From NCBI RefSeq assembly GCF_947502395.1, contig NZ_CANMZM010000001.1, positions 744,001-808,000 on the forward strand: a DNA stretch of 64,000 nucleotides. Reading direction: 5' to 3'. Positions 17,367 to 25,956 of the stretch are shown here, piece after piece. The translations under genes and the position numbers were made by a program. This stretch comes from an uncultured Erythrobacter sp. (GTDB taxonomy: Bacteria; Pseudomonadota; Alphaproteobacteria; Sphingomonadales; Sphingomonadaceae). The notes under the pieces were generated by a model. The model did no database searches, was not told the DNA's origin, and saw only the letters and a program-made list of their open reading frames with translations. Each line of letters opens with the position of its first letter. Positions within the stretch are counted from its first letter, which is position 1.

Positions 17367-18731
17367 CTAACGCATGCGGCCTTTCAACTTAGCCTTTTTG
17401 ATGAGGTCACCATATTGGTGCGCCAAGAGATGCGATTGGACCTGACTGATCGTATCGACCGTCACATTGACCACAATCAGCAGGCTCGTCCCGCCGAGGA
17501 ACAGCGGAATGCCTGTTTGCGCAATCATATACTCCGGCACCACGCAGACGAAAGTCAGATAGGCTGCACCCACAACCGTGATACGGGTGAGAACATATTC
17601 AAGATATTCTGCCGTGCGCTTGCCCGGACGGATACCTGGGATAAAGCCGCCATTCTTCTTGAGGTTCTCAGCATGCTCTTCCGGGTCGAAGACCACGGCA
17701 GTGTAGAAGAAGCAGAAGAAGATGATCCCAATCGCATACAGCGTCATGTAGAGCGGCTGTCCATGTTGAAGATACTGGAGCGTCGACTGTATCAGACTGC
17801 CTGACGTAGATGTGGTGTCTAGCGACTGTCCTGCAAACGAGCTGATGGTCAGCGGAAGCAATAGCAGCGAACTTGCGAAGATCGGCGGGATAACGCCGGC
17901 CGTATTGAGCTTCAATGGCATGTGAGAGCGATCTGCTTGCATCATGCCGCGCTGGGTTGCACGTTTTGGATATTGAATGAGGAGACGGCGCTGAGCCCGC
18001 TCAACCCATGAGATGAGTAAGATGAGGCCAATGACCATCACGATAAACGCGATGATGATGCCTGGCGCAATCGAGCCTGTACGGCCGCCCTCAAACATGT
18101 TCATGGCGAACACAGGGAACTGCGCCACAATGCCCGCCATAATGATCAGGGAAACGCCGTTACCAATTCCGCGCGAGGTGATCTGCTCACCCAGCCACAA
18201 AAGGAACATGGTGCCGCCGACAAGGCTGATCACGGCGCCAATGCGGAACATATAACCCGGCTCAACCACCGCTTGGATGCCCTGTTGGCCCGCATAGCTT
18301 TCAAGGCCCGTCGCCAAAAAATACCCTTGGATCGCGCACAGGAAGACCGTGCCGTAACGGGTATACTGATTCAGCTTCTGTCGCCCGGTCGCGCCCTCTT
18401 TCTTCAATGCCGCCAAGGTCGGGTGAAGCGCCGATGCCATCTGCACCACGATCGAGGCCGTAATGTAAGGCATCACACCGAGTGCAATCAGGCTCATATT
18501 GGCCAATGCGCCGCCGGTGAACATGTTGAACATGTCGAGGATCGTGCCCTGGTTCTGTTGAGCAAGCTGATCGAGCGCAAGCGGGTTGATCCCGGGCAGA
18601 GGTACAAAGCTCAAGAAACGGAACACAATCAGCGCACCGATGGTGAACCAGATGCGTTGGCGCAATTCGGTCGCCTGAGCAAAATTGCCGAGGTTCAAAT
18701 TGCTGGCGATATTATCGGCGCGTGAAGCCAT
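17367..18731 (-). CDS. secY: Preprotein translocase subunit SecY
   Basis: The 454-residue inner-membrane protein has ten hydrophobic helices and family motifs such as FVPLPGINP, LMPYITASI-type residues (VMPYITASIVVQM) in helix 2 and GIGNGVSLII. The cytosolic loops with RRLLIQYPKR and PGKRTAEYL contact the ribosome and SecA. It forms the protein-conducting channel with SecE and SecG. It lies 146 bases after rplO and 71 before adk. Length is in the range for alphaproteobacteria. Confidence 0.99.
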   Translation of the reverse strand: MASRADNIASNLNLGNFAQATELRQRIWFTIGALIVFRFLSFVPLPGINPLALDQLAQQNQGTILDMFNMFTGGALANMSLIALGVMPYITASIVVQMASALHPTLAALKKEGATGRQKLNQYTRYGTVFLCAIQGYFLATGLESYAGQQGIQAVVEPGYMFRIGAVISLVGGTMFLLWLGEQITSRGIGNGVSLIIMAGIVAQFPVFAMNMFEGGRTGSIAPGIIIAFIVMVIGLILLISWVERAQRRLLIQYPKRATQRGMMQADRSHMPLKLNTAGVIPPIFASSLLLLPLTISSFAGQSLDTTSTSGSLIQSTLQYLQHGQPLYMTLYAIGIIFFCFFYTAVVFDPEEHAENLKKNGGFIPGIRPGKRTAEYLEYVLTRITVVGAAYLTFVCVVPEYMIAQTGIPLFLGGTSLLIVVNVTVDTISQVQSHLLAHQYGDLIKKAKLKGRMR

Positions 18732-18877
18732 TTTTGGTGTCGATCCTATGGATGTCCCTCGGACATATCCGAGTGTGAGGGCCTAGATAGGAACCACTGG
18801 GCGACTTGTCGAACCCTGCGGTGTACTTTTCGTCATCCCAAGGCTTTTAGGTGCGGCCTTAGGACGACGAATAGCAA

Positions 18878-19363
18878 TTATTCTGCGTCGGCTTTCGCCT
18901 TGGCAGGAGCGGTTACTTCGACGCTGCCGCCAGCTTTTTCGACCGCTGCAATCGCGCCTTTTGTGGCGCCAGTCACGACGAACTTGGCTTTCGCTTTGAT
19001 TTCGCCCTTGCCGAGGAGACGCACACCGTCTTTGCCACCGCGGGCAAGACCGGTTTCACGAAGGACTTCTTCGGTGATGTCTTTTTTGGCGTCGATTTTC
19101 TTGGCATCGATCCATTTCTGAACCATGCCAATGTTCACTTCTGCGTGATCTTTGCCAAACGGGTTGTTGAAGCCACGCTTTGGCAGACGCATGTGAAGCG
19201 GCATCTGACCACCGCCAAAGCCTTTGATCGCCACACCAGAACGGGATTTTTGACCCTTTTGACCGCGTGCAGCAGTTTTGCCTTTGCCAGAACCGATACC
19301 ACGGCCCACACGCATACGTCCCTTGCGGGCACCATCATTGTCACGGATGTCGTTGAGTTTCAT
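18878..19363 (-). CDS. rplO: 50S ribosomal protein L15
   Basis: The start is the ATG at 19363 ([16 protein letters not shown]), the conserved beginning of L15; an upstream in-frame extension to 19432 has no family match. The 161-residue protein shows the [20 protein letters not shown] rRNA-binding stretch and the [13 protein letters not shown] motif. The last residues ([13 protein letters not shown]) are a short charged tail. In other bacteria rplO directly follows rpmD; here 2.3 kb separates them, so it needs its own promoter or read-through from the inserted genes. Confidence 0.99.
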   Translation of the reverse strand: MKLNDIRDNDGARKGRMRVGRGIGSGKGKTAARGQKGQKSRSGVAIKGFGGGQMPLHMRLPKRGFNNPFGKDHAEVNIGMVQKWIDAKKIDAKKDITEEVLRETGLARGGKDGVRLLGKGEIKAKAKFVVTGATKGAIAAVEKAGGSVEVTAPAKAKADAE

Positions 19364-19485
19364 CGTTGCACTCGCTTTCGCTTTCAGTACGGCCCCACCA
19401 TGGGGCAACGCGCTATTTGGAAGGCGGGCCATTAGCGGAGTGTGAGAGCGGGTGCAAGGGGGAATGGGGTGGGCGTACGCAATTC

Positions 19486-19995
19486 TTAGTTGTGATTGGC
19501 TACCTTGCTGCCAAGGGCCATAATCATTCTATTCATCAAGCCGACCATTTCCATCCTACAATCTAGTCCAGCATGTGATTGGCTAAGGTCAATACTCTGT
19601 GAAGTATAGACTACGTCCGCGATCGGCTTGCTGCTTTGCATGGTCGCTTCAAACTCATCTGAATAACGGACTGCTCTTGCCAAATGCACACCATGCGCGG
19701 CAGAATTTCGTATATGCCTAAAGGCGTTGAGACGCATCCGATCAGGTTTCTCTATAAGTTCGTTTACTGTATTCCAATCGACATGATGCTCCCATATCGC
19801 GAAAAGGTGTACCACCATAAGTCCCTGAACTGTGTGATCTAATTCACTTTGAACAGCTTCTCTAACTTCCTGGTCAGCATGACTAATGCAATTGCGAGTC
19901 CTAGAGTAGATTTGCCCATAAGTCCTTTGCAAGCCACCATCCACAGTAGCTTGAAACGGTATCATTTTTTGAAGCTTGTCTTGATTTGACTGCAT
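19486..19995 (-). CDS. Hypothetical protein with a HEPN-like RNxxxH motif
   Basis: The 169-residue protein has no signal peptide and is mostly alpha-helical with Gln, His and Met in plenty. Its base composition is lower in GC and its codon choice less biased than the ribosomal genes on either side, which points to recent arrival. Residues 96-101 read RNSAAH, fitting the R-x4-6-H signature of HEPN ribonucleases, in the helix [15 protein letters not shown]; a hydrophobic helix with His and Trp precedes it. HEPN proteins are often toxin, antiphage or RNA-processing nucleases. No antitoxin-like partner of the MNT type is next to it. The assignment is by motif only. The ribosome site is weak. Confidence 0.6.
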   Translation of the reverse strand: MQSNQDKLQKMIPFQATVDGGLQRTYGQIYSRTRNCISHADQEVREAVQSELDHTVQGLMVVHLFAIWEHHVDWNTVNELIEKPDRMRLNAFRHIRNSAAHGVHLARAVRYSDEFEATMQSSKPIADVVYTSQSIDLSQSHAGLDCRMEMVGLMNRMIMALGSKVANHN

Positions 19996-20186
19996 GAAAG
20001 TGCGCCCCGGCTGGAGTTTTTATTCTTCATTGCCTTACTCTGCAATTCGGTTGGATCACACAGCGAACTGTCTCAATTCAGTGCTTATGATCACCACCTC
20101 AGAGCCCAGCTTCAAATCAAGCGACAGGCCAGTTAGCGTCGATAGAGTTCACAAAAAAACAGGTCACATAACCACTGCTCCAGCGC

Positions 20187-20275
20187 TTACTGCCGATAAA
20201 CCCCCACCACATATCGGCGCGGCTCGATATCAAACTGAGCCATCTCGAAGCAAGAGATCGCCGCCGCGTGCTACT
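20187..20275 (-). pseudogene. Decayed fragment of a paralogue of the 21111-21563 lipoprotein
   Basis: Read on the minus strand, the last 25 or so codons before a TAA at 20187-20189 spell a C-terminus ending FDIEPRRYVVGVYRQ. This lines up with the end of the lipoprotein encoded at 21111-21563 (CDLQPCRYGVGVYGE). The shared pattern includes D-hydrophobic-x-P-x-R-Y-x-V-G-V-Y and the position of the stop. No start or upstream half is present; the frame is closed by the TGA of the gene at 20282. It is best seen as the remnant of a second copy, and suggests duplication within the block inserted between rpmD and rplO. Confidence 0.55.
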
Positions 20276-20281
20276 TGGCCC

Positions 20282-20506
20282 TCAACCCTCGCCAGCTTCG
20301 GCCTGCGCTTCAGCCTCGCGGCGGGCGGCTTTCTCGCGCTCTAGTTTTTCGCGGTCATGCGCAGCTTTGCGCGACTGGTTGGCAAGCGCTCGCCACGTCT
20401 TTTCGGCGCGAAGGTTACGCTCCCTCACATTGTCGAGCGTGGCCTCTTTGGCCGCGGCTGCAGCTTCATTGGCTCTTGCATCATAAAACTCAAATGTCGC
20501 GGCCAT
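20282..20506 (-). CDS. Small charged coiled-coil protein
   Basis: The 74-residue protein is read from the ATG at 20506 (MAATFEFYDARANE); the open frame reaches 20578 but the extra residues are Pro-rich and unlike the rest. It is rich in Ala, Glu, Arg and Lys with a heptad-like pattern and no hydrophobic segment, so a single long helix or coiled coil is expected. Function is unknown. Small proteins of this type are common in Sphingomonadales. It lies between the cold-shock gene and a pseudogene remnant, all on the minus strand. Confidence 0.6.
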   Translation of the reverse strand: MAATFEFYDARANEAAAAAKEATLDNVRERNLRAEKTWRALANQSRKAAHDREKLEREKAARREAEAQAEAGEG

Positions 20507-20599
20507 GACATGCCTCGCAATCTTGGTTTGGGTAGGAGGGGTTGGTAATTCTCCCGCGCCGCAGTTCAAATGGGGCACGGGAGAATTTCGTATCGTAGC

Positions 20600-20812
20600 T
20601 TAGTCAGCAGCCGACAGGTTCACGGCGCTTTCTTTGCCGTTTTTGCCGGTTTCAACTTCATAGTTGAGGCGTTGCTCTTTATCGAGCGTCTGCATGCCAG
20701 CGGCTTGTACAGCGCTAATGTGCACGAAGCTGTCGTTTGAACCGTCGTCAGGCTGGATAAAGCCATAGCCTTTGTCGGTGTTGAAGAACTTTACGGTTCC
20801 AGTCTTGCTCAT
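20600..20812 (-). CDS. Cold-shock protein (CspA family)
   Basis: The 70-residue protein starts at the ATG at 20812 (MSKTGTVKFFNTDKGYGF); the open frame upstream to 20857 is the leader. Both RNA-binding motifs of the cold-shock domain are present: KGYGFIQP (RNP1) and DSFVHISAV (RNP2). It binds single-stranded nucleic acid and acts as an RNA chaperone. It is a single-domain form. The upstream leader contains a short inverted repeat (GCCGCAAGG / CCCTGCGGT near 20836-20865), as leader structure is common for csp mRNA. Confidence 0.96.
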   Translation of the reverse strand: MSKTGTVKFFNTDKGYGFIQPDDGSNDSFVHISAVQAAGMQTLDKEQRLNYEVETGKNGKESAVNLSAAD

Positions 20813-21110
20813 ATCGGTTCCTTTCAAGAACACTTGAGAGTTGCCGCAAGGCGACATGCCCTGCGGTCGTGCGTCAAATCGTTAGATGAAAGGAAGTCGT
20901 CGTCTTCTGCGCCGGGGCTCCTAAAAACCATCGGCGGTCGTCAAAAATTCGAAGTCCGTCGCAAATTTCGACGTCAGCGAAAGTGCGGTACCACCAAATG
21001 AGCAAATCACCGAGCCAAAAATTGCGAGCCACAGGCCATGGAAAGAAAATGTGTGCAGTCCACTCGGAAGAAGCCACAATGCGGCGGTCCAGAAACCACC
21101 GCTCGCCTGC
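20813..21110. other. Intergenic region between the cold-shock gene and the lipoprotein gene
   Basis: About 300 bases hold the csp leader and promoter. A minus-strand open frame at 20921-21157 could encode 78 residues with two hydrophobic stretches starting at GTG, but it overlaps the end of the lipoprotein gene and has no ribosome site, so it is not called. Nothing else was recognised. Confidence 0.4.
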
Positions 21111-21563
21111 CTACTCCCCGTAAACCCCCACACCATACCGGCACGGTTGCAAATCACAGCGGATCATCTTGAGGCGAAAGATAGCGATGCCATCTTTCTC
21201 GGGATTAAGCTCGGTAATCGGGATCGCATCTTCCATCGTGTCGCTACCAATCTCGAAGCCATCCTTGTCGAACACGCCAAGGTCAATGTCCTTGCACTGC
21301 TCATCGCACAAACCAATGGCAATATAGCGCTCGCTGCCCTTGAGGGTGAAGCGAAGTGTGCCGGTCTCGCGTTCCGCGAGCGAGCCGCCATTGAAAACCT
21401 GCGAGCCGTCATAGCCCCGCCCCATCGCGATGGCCCTTGCCTCGCGCTGAAGGTCCTCCACCACCTGAGCCGAAGTCTTGGGCGCGCCTGTGCTCACACA
21501 GCCCACAAGGCTAATGCTCAATGGCGCACAGGCAAGCGTCCCCAAGACCCTAGAAAGCTTCAA
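21111..21563 (-). CDS. Hypothetical lipoprotein
   Basis: The 150-residue protein starts with a lipoprotein signal (SISLVGC, acylated Cys22). The rest is a small beta-rich domain with TLKGSERYIAIGLCDEQCKDIDLGVFD, a Cys-x3-Cys pair and a C-terminal CDLQPCRYGVGVYGE with a second pair, so two disulfides are likely in the envelope. No known function is recognised. It stands 128 bases downstream of rpmD on the same strand, behind a terminator hairpin, and has a degraded paralogue at 20187-20275. Confidence 0.78.
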   Translation of the reverse strand: MKLSRVLGTLACAPLSISLVGCVSTGAPKTSAQVVEDLQREARAIAMGRGYDGSQVFNGGSLAERETGTLRFTLKGSERYIAIGLCDEQCKDIDLGVFDKDGFEIGSDTMEDAIPITELNPEKDGIAIFRLKMIRCDLQPCRYGVGVYGE

Positions 21564-21630
21564 ATTTTCAGTCCCTCAGTCGCTCAAACAGCGACCACCT
21601 GAGACTAGCGCCCTGCCCTCTAAACGCAAG

Positions 21631-21665
21631 CGGGCCCGCCATGCGGCAATCGCATGACGGGCCCG
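21631..21665 (-). terminator. Terminator-like hairpin after rpmD
   Basis: CGGGCCCGCCATGCG (21631-21645) pairs with CGCATGACGGGCCCG (21651-21665) around a 5-base loop, a 15-base stem with one mismatch. It lies 26 bases beyond the rpmD stop on the minus strand. The T-run after it is poor, so termination may be partial. It would end the S10-spc transcript before the inserted genes. Confidence 0.7.
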
Positions 21666-21691
21666 TCTTGAATGTCAGTGTAGACTAAAAC

Positions 21692-21868
21692 TTAGTCGAC
21701 AACAGTCACCAGATGCGGGATCTTGGCGATCGCGCCGCGAACTTCAGGGGTGTCCTGACGTGTCACGACTTTGTGCATCTTGTTGAGGCCAAGACCGATA
21801 AGGATCTTGCGCTGGCTCTCTGGGCGACGGATCGGCGAACCGATCTGCTTGATTTTGATGGTAGCCAT
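21692..21868 (-). CDS. rpmD: 50S ribosomal protein L30
   Basis: A 58-residue frame from the ATG at 21868 to the TAA at 21692-21694 reads [15 protein letters not shown] and goes on with [11 protein letters not shown] and TPEVRGAI, the full short L30 of bacteria (about 60 residues). It binds domain II of 23S rRNA on the large subunit. It lies 6 bases after rpsE, as in the classical spc operon. The next gene should be rplO, but a hairpin terminator and about 2.3 kb of unrelated genes follow instead. Confidence 0.97.
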   Translation of the reverse strand: MATIKIKQIGSPIRRPESQRKILIGLGLNKMHKVVTRQDTPEVRGAIAKIPHLVTVVD

Positions 21869-21874
21869 TATGGA

Positions 21875-22681
21875 TTACTCCGCAATTGCAGCAGCTTCGA
21901 CAGCTGCTTCTGCTTCGCTGGCACCGCCACGACCCAAAAGGTCGGCAACTTTCTTACCGCGACGCTGAGCAACTGACTTCGGCGAAGTCTGGTCGCTAAG
22001 CGCTGCGAAAGTTGCGCGGATCATGTTGTATGGGTTCGACGTACCGACCGATTTGGTCACAACGTCAGCAACGCCAAGGCTCTCAAACACAGCACGCATC
22101 GGACCACCGGCGATGATACCGGTACCCGGAGGCGCTGTACGAACGGTGACCTTGCCAGCGCCGAAACGGCCATTGCCGTCGTGGTGCAGCGTGCGACCTT
22201 CTTTCAAAGGAACGCGGATCATCTTCTTGCGAGCAGCGGCCGTTGCCTTTGTGATCGCCTCTGGCACTTCGCGGGCTTTGCCGTGACCAAAGCCGACACG
22301 GCCCTGACCATCGCCAACCACTACGAGAGCTGCAAAACCAAAGCGCTTACCACCTTTAACCGTCTTAGAGACACGGTTGATGTGGACGAGCTTCTCGATG
22401 ATGCCATCATCTTCTTCTTCGCGCTTGTTGTCGCGACCACGGCCACGACCACGGCCACGACCGCCGCCATCACGGTTTCCACCGCGACCACGACCACCAC
22501 GGCCGCGTTGTTCTTGGGGCTGCCCTTCAGCAGGAGCCGCCGGGGCTGCCTCAGCTGTAGATGCCTCTGCCACAGGCGCCGCTTCAGCAGCAGGAGCTGC
22601 TTCTGCAGGTGCCGCTTCTGGAGCCGCAGTTGCTTCGGCCGGAGCGCCTTCAGTTTCTGGTGTCTTGTTTTCGTCAGCCAT
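21875..22681 (-). CDS. rpsE: 30S ribosomal protein S5 with a long N-terminal extension
   Basis: The 268-residue protein is about 100 residues longer than usual S5. The family part starts near residue 93 ([19 protein letters not shown]) and is complete to RGKKVADLL. Before it come an Ala/Pro/Glu-rich stretch (residues 1-57), an RGG-type Arg/Gly stretch (about 59-84) and a short acid patch (REEEDD). S5 helps decoding accuracy and mRNA unwinding on the small subunit, and the RG part could add RNA contacts at the mRNA entry side. The start is fixed by its place 2 bases after rplR. No internal ATG precedes the S5 core, so the extension is translated. Confidence 0.98.
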   Translation of the reverse strand: MADENKTPETEGAPAEATAAPEAAPAEAAPAAEAAPVAEASTAEAAPAAPAEGQPQEQRGRGGRGRGGNRDGGGRGRGRGRGRDNKREEEDDGIIEKLVHINRVSKTVKGGKRFGFAALVVVGDGQGRVGFGHGKAREVPEAITKATAAARKKMIRVPLKEGRTLHHDGNGRFGAGKVTVRTAPPGTGIIAGGPMRAVFESLGVADVVTKSVGTSNPYNMIRATFAALSDQTSPKSVAQRRGKKVADLLGRGGASEAEAAVEAAAIAE

Positions 22682-22683
22682 CG

Positions 22684-23028
22684 TTAGAACTCCAGCCCGC
22701 CTTCACGAGCGGCATCGGCCAGCGCTTTCACGCGGCCATGAAACAGGAACCCGCCGCGATCGAACACGACAGTGGTAATGCCAGCCTTCTTGGCTGCTGC
22801 TGCGATATCCTTACCCACTTGGGTAGCGGCATCGACATTGGCGCCTGATGTCTTCGCACCAAGGGTCGAAGCGGCTGCAACGGTTTTACCCGCGGCATCA
22901 TCGATAACCTGTGCGTAGATGTGGCGACCTGTGCGGTGCACGGAGAGACGCGGCTTGCCACCAGAGCGAGCCCGCAGAGCGGTACGCACACGGCGACGAC
23001 GACGTTCAAAGAGAGATAGTTTTGCCAT
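22684..23028 (-). CDS. rplR: 50S ribosomal protein L18
   Basis: The start is the ATG at 23028 ([15 protein letters not shown]), one base after the rplF stop; an open frame reaching 23250 inside rplF is only a shadow. The 114-residue protein has the L18 core ([40 protein letters not shown], here in parts) that binds 5S rRNA in the central protuberance. Length is usual. It is followed by rpsE after 2 bases. Confidence 0.98.
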   Translation of the reverse strand: MAKLSLFERRRRRVRTALRARSGGKPRLSVHRTGRHIYAQVIDDAAGKTVAAASTLGAKTSGANVDAATQVGKDIAAAAKKAGITTVVFDRGGFLFHGRVKALADAAREGGLEF

Positions 23029-23029
23029 C

Positions 23030-23563
23030 TTACTTCTTCTTCCCTTCCTTGCGGAAGACATACTCGCCGCGATACTTGATACCCTTACCCTTGTAAGGCT
23101 CAGGCTTGCGCCACTTGCGGATTTCAGCAGCAAACTGACCAACGGCCTGTTTGTCGATGCCGGAAACCTCGACAGTGGTCTGATCGGGCGTCTTGACTTC
23201 AAGACCTTCTGGGACAGCAAGGTCGACATCGTGGCTGAAACCAAGTTCAAGCTTCAATGTCTTACCTTGTGCCTTCGCACGGTAACCAACACCGGAAATC
23301 TCCAGAGTTTTGGAGAAACCGTCGGTTACGCCTTCAACCAGGTTCGAGACCAGCGTGCGTTGCATGCCCCAGAAGGCGCGTGCTTGCTTGCTGTCGTTCG
23401 CCGGATTTACAGCGATCTCACCGTCTTCAACTTTATAGCTGATCAGGTCAGACATACCCATCGAAAGCGACCCCTTCGGGCCCTTCACGGTGAGTGTGCC
23501 ATTATCGATTGTGGCCGTAACCCCGCCAGGGATTGCTACAGCCTTTTTACCAATGCGGCTCAT
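23030..23563 (-). CDS. rplF: 50S ribosomal protein L6
   Basis: The 177-residue protein starts [15 protein letters not shown] and ends in [18 protein letters not shown], the conserved L6 C-terminal signature. L6 lies at the base of the factor-binding stalk on the large subunit and touches helix 97. Its start overlaps the rpsH stop, and rplR begins one base after its end, so the genes are translationally coupled. Length is usual. Confidence 0.99.
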   Translation of the reverse strand: MSRIGKKAVAIPGGVTATIDNGTLTVKGPKGSLSMGMSDLISYKVEDGEIAVNPANDSKQARAFWGMQRTLVSNLVEGVTDGFSKTLEISGVGYRAKAQGKTLKLELGFSHDVDLAVPEGLEVKTPDQTTVEVSGIDKQAVGQFAAEIRKWRKPEPYKGKGIKYRGEYVFRKEGKKK

Positions 23564-23958
23564 CAGAAGACCTCCGCAAGCACTTCGCCGCCGACCTTGT
23601 TTTCGCGGGCTTCGTTGTCCGAAAGGACACCGCGCGGGGTCGAGACGATGGTGATGCCAAGGCCATTGCGAACAGTCGGAAGTTCCTGCGAACCCGAATA
23701 GACGCGACGGCCCGGCTTGGATACGCGAGCAACGTGCTTAATCGCAGGCTCGCCTTCGAAATACTTCAGCTCAATGCGCAGCTGTGGGTGCTTGCCCGAA
23801 GCATCATCGGAATAGCCACGGATGTAGCCTTCACGGGTAAGCACTTCGAGAACGTTCGCACGCAGCTTGGAAGCAGGAGAGACAACGCTGTCCTTCTTCG
23901 CACGCTGGCCGTTGCGGATGCGGGTGAGCATATCACCCAGTGGATCGGTCATAGCCAT
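23563..23958 (-). CDS. rpsH: 30S ribosomal protein S8
   Basis: The 131-residue protein reads [14 protein letters not shown] near the start and [16 protein letters not shown] at the end, both S8 hallmarks. S8 binds helix 21 of 16S rRNA early in assembly, and in gammaproteobacteria it also represses its own spc operon by binding the rplE region. Whether that regulation exists here cannot be told. It lies 11 bases after rpsN and overlaps rplF by one base. Confidence 0.99.
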   Translation of the reverse strand: MAMTDPLGDMLTRIRNGQRAKKDSVVSPASKLRANVLEVLTREGYIRGYSDDASGKHPQLRIELKYFEGEPAIKHVARVSKPGRRVYSGSQELPTVRNGLGITIVSTPRGVLSDNEARENKVGGEVLAEVF

Positions 23959-23969
23959 CTGTTAATTCC

Positions 23970-24275
23970 TCACCAGCTCGACTTGGTCAGACCCGGGATC
24001 ATGCCCCGGTTGCCGAGATTACGAAGCTCAATACGGTTGATACCGAACTTGCGATAATAGCCGCGTGGACGGCCGGTGGTGGCGCAGCGATTGCGCACGC
24101 GAGTTGGATTCCCGTTGCGGGGAATCTCAGCCATTTTCAGGCGAGCCATAAGGCGCTCACCTTCATCAAGGCTCTCGTCATTCGCAATAGCCTTCAGCTT
24201 CTCGTACTTCGCTGCATACTTCTTGACGAGTGCCTTACGCTTCTCGTTCTTATTGATCGAACTCAGTTTCGCCAT
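23970..24275 (-). CDS. rpsN: 30S ribosomal protein S14 (zinc-free long form)
   Basis: The 101-residue protein is the long C-minus form: it has no CxxC zinc knuckle pair but keeps [18 protein letters not shown] and the end [12 protein letters not shown]14 sits in the head of the small subunit near the A site. It follows rplE after 45 bases and precedes rpsH by 11. Confidence 0.99.
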   Translation of the reverse strand: MAKLSSINKNEKRKALVKKYAAKYEKLKAIANDESLDEGERLMARLKMAEIPRNGNPTRVRNRCATTGRPRGYYRKFGINRIELRNLGNRGMIPGLTKSSW

Positions 24276-24320
24276 TGGACTTAAGCTCTCTTTCTAAAGT
24301 GTCTTTGTCATGAGGAGCGC

Positions 24321-24899
24321 TTACGCAGCCTCTTGCTGTTCCTCGGCTTGGCCCTCAAACGGGAAGCCGAAGAGACGCAGAAGCTCGCGAGCTTCTTCGT
24401 CGGTCTTAGCGGTGGTGGTCACGATGATGTCCATGCCCCGGACCTTGTCGATCTTATCGTATGAGATCTCTGGAAAGATGATCTGCTCTTTGATGCCCAT
24501 GGCGTAGTTGCCACGGCCGTCAAACGACTTGGGGTTGAGACCACGAAAGTCACGAATACGAGGCATCGCGATGGTCACGAGACGATCGAGGAATTCATAC
24601 ATGCGGGCACGGCGAAGGTTTACCTTACAACCGATTGGCATGCCGTCGCGCAGCTTGAACTGAGCGATAGACTTCTTCGCGCGGGTGATAACCGGCTTTT
24701 GACCAGCGATCAGAGCCATTTCTTCAGCAGCCGTCTGGATCTTTTTCTTATCCTGGCTTGCCTCGCCAACACCCATATTGAGCGTGATTTTCTCGATTGA
24801 CGGGACCTGAAGACGGTTGGTGTACCCGAACTTCTCGGTCATCGCCTTGACGATTTCGTCCTCATATTTGGACTTAAGGCGTGGTGTGTACTCAGCCAT
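24321..24899 (-). CDS. rplE: 50S ribosomal protein L5
   Basis: The 192-residue protein starts at the ATG at 24899 ([12 protein letters not shown]), overlapping the rplX stop by 8 bases; the ATG-like extension to 24914 has no family match. Motifs include [11 protein letters not shown] and [19 protein letters not shown] of the 5S-rRNA-binding L5 fold and the C-terminal [19 protein letters not shown]5 also contacts the P-site tRNA. A short Gln/Glu/Ala tail ([11 protein letters not shown]) closes it. Confidence 0.98.
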   Translation of the reverse strand: MAEYTPRLKSKYEDEIVKAMTEKFGYTNRLQVPSIEKITLNMGVGEASQDKKKIQTAAEEMALIAGQKPVITRAKKSIAQFKLRDGMPIGCKVNLRRARMYEFLDRLVTIAMPRIRDFRGLNPKSFDGRGNYAMGIKEQIIFPEISYDKIDKVRGMDIIVTTTAKTDEEARELLRLFGFPFEGQAEEQQEAA

Positions 24900-25212
24900 C
24901 GATGGCCTCCCCACTCTTCACGGCAACACGCACCTTCTTGCCGTCCTTCTCTTCGAAACGGACGCGGGTGGGTGAGCCATCCTTTGGATCAGCCACAGCA
25001 ACCTTCGAGATGTCCATCGGTGCCGGGAAACGGTCGATACCACCTTGCGGGTTCACTTGGCTTGGCTTGCGGTGGCGGGTAGCCACGTTCACACCTTCAA
25101 CGACAACTTTGCCATCTTTTGGTGAGACTGACTGGACAGTGCCTTTGCGGCCCTTGTCCTTGCCCGACAGTACGACGACTTCGTCGCCCTTTTTGATCTT
25201 TGCAGCACCCAT
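24892..25212 (-). CDS. rplX: 50S ribosomal protein L24
   Basis: The 106-residue protein is read from the ATG at 25212 ([21 protein letters not shown]), one base after the rplN stop. It has the KOW motif ([16 protein letters not shown]) that binds the 5' region of 23S rRNA and starts large-subunit assembly. The open frame upstream to 25233 lies within rplN. It overlaps rplE by 8 bases. Confidence 0.98.
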   Translation of the reverse strand: MGAAKIKKGDEVVVLSGKDKGRKGTVQSVSPKDGKVVVEGVNVATRHRKPSQVNPQGGIDRFPAPMDISKVAVADPKDGSPTRVRFEEKDGKKVRVAVKSGEAIDG

Positions 25213-25213
25213 T

Positions 25214-25582
25214 TTAGAGCACCTCCGGAGCAAGTGAAATGATCTTCATAAAGCCGCGGCCACGAAGTTCACGAACCACTGGGCCAAAGATACGAGTGCC
25301 AATAGGCTCTTCGCTCTTGTTGACCAGAACAGCAGCGTTGCTGTCGAAGCGGATCACGCTGCCGTCTTTGCGACGAACGTCTTTGCGGGTGCGCACGATG
25401 ACGGCGCGATGTACGTCGCCCTTTTTCACCTTTGCGCGCGGCTGGGCCTCTTTAACCGAGACCACGATCACGTCGCCAACGGAGGCAAACCGGCGCTTAG
25501 AGCCGCCCAGTACTTTAATGCACTGGACGCGCTTAGCGCCGCTATTGTCCGCGACGTCGAGATTGGATTGCATCTGGATCAT
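25214..25582 (-). CDS. rplN: 50S ribosomal protein L14
   Basis: The 122-residue protein starts [19 protein letters not shown] and carries the L14 signature [15 protein letters not shown] and SNAAVLVN. It lies at the subunit interface, part of bridge B8, and binds the silencing factor RsfS. It starts 71 bases after rpsQ, a longer gap than elsewhere in the operon, in which nothing was recognised. Confidence 0.99.
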   Translation of the reverse strand: MIQMQSNLDVADNSGAKRVQCIKVLGGSKRRFASVGDVIVVSVKEAQPRAKVKKGDVHRAVIVRTRKDVRRKDGSVIRFDSNAAVLVNKSEEPIGTRIFGPVVRELRGRGFMKIISLAPEVL

Positions 25583-25653
25583 GGATCCGTTTCCTTCTCT
25601 TGGCTTGCCAAGTCACCCGATACCAACCGGGGCCTGGCAGTTCCTACGTCAAA

Positions 25654-25944
25654 TTACTGTCCAGCTGCCTCGACATCGAGATCAGCTTCAACCGCTTGAA
25701 CTCCGCCGGCCACAACACGGTCTTTCACAACCCATGTCTTGGTTTTGGAGATCGGCTTGGTCTCTTCAATCCGCACGATGTCACCAATGGTGTACTCATT
25801 GGTTTCGTCATGCGCGTGATACTTCTTTGAGCGACGGATGATCTTCCCATAGAGGGGGTGCTTCACCTTACGCTCAACCAGAACGGTCACGGTCTTGTCG
25901 GTTTTGTCAGAGCTGACAGTACCGGTAAGAATACGCTTTGGCAT
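25654..25944 (-). CDS. rpsQ: 30S ribosomal protein S17
   Basis: The 96-residue protein opens with [19 protein letters not shown] and has [20 protein letters not shown], the OB-fold S17 signature. It binds helices 7 and 11 of 16S rRNA. The C-terminus ([15 protein letters not shown]) is a short acidic addition to the usual 80-85 residues. It follows rpmC by 12 bases. Confidence 0.99.
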   Translation of the reverse strand: MPKRILTGTVSSDKTDKTVTVLVERKVKHPLYGKIIRRSKKYHAHDETNEYTIGDIVRIEETKPISKTKTWVVKDRVVAGGVQAVEADLDVEAAGQ

Positions 25945-25956
25945 TGTCTTTTGCTC

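Noticed and set aside
19994-20344. Plus-strand 116-residue frame
   Set aside because: Composition is Ser/Pro/Arg-rich, there is no ribosome site, and it runs opposite to the pseudogene and coiled-coil genes.
20921-21157. Minus-strand 78-residue frame with two hydrophobic stretches
   Set aside because: GTG start inside the end of the lipoprotein gene, no ribosome site and no recognised family. It cannot be fully excluded.
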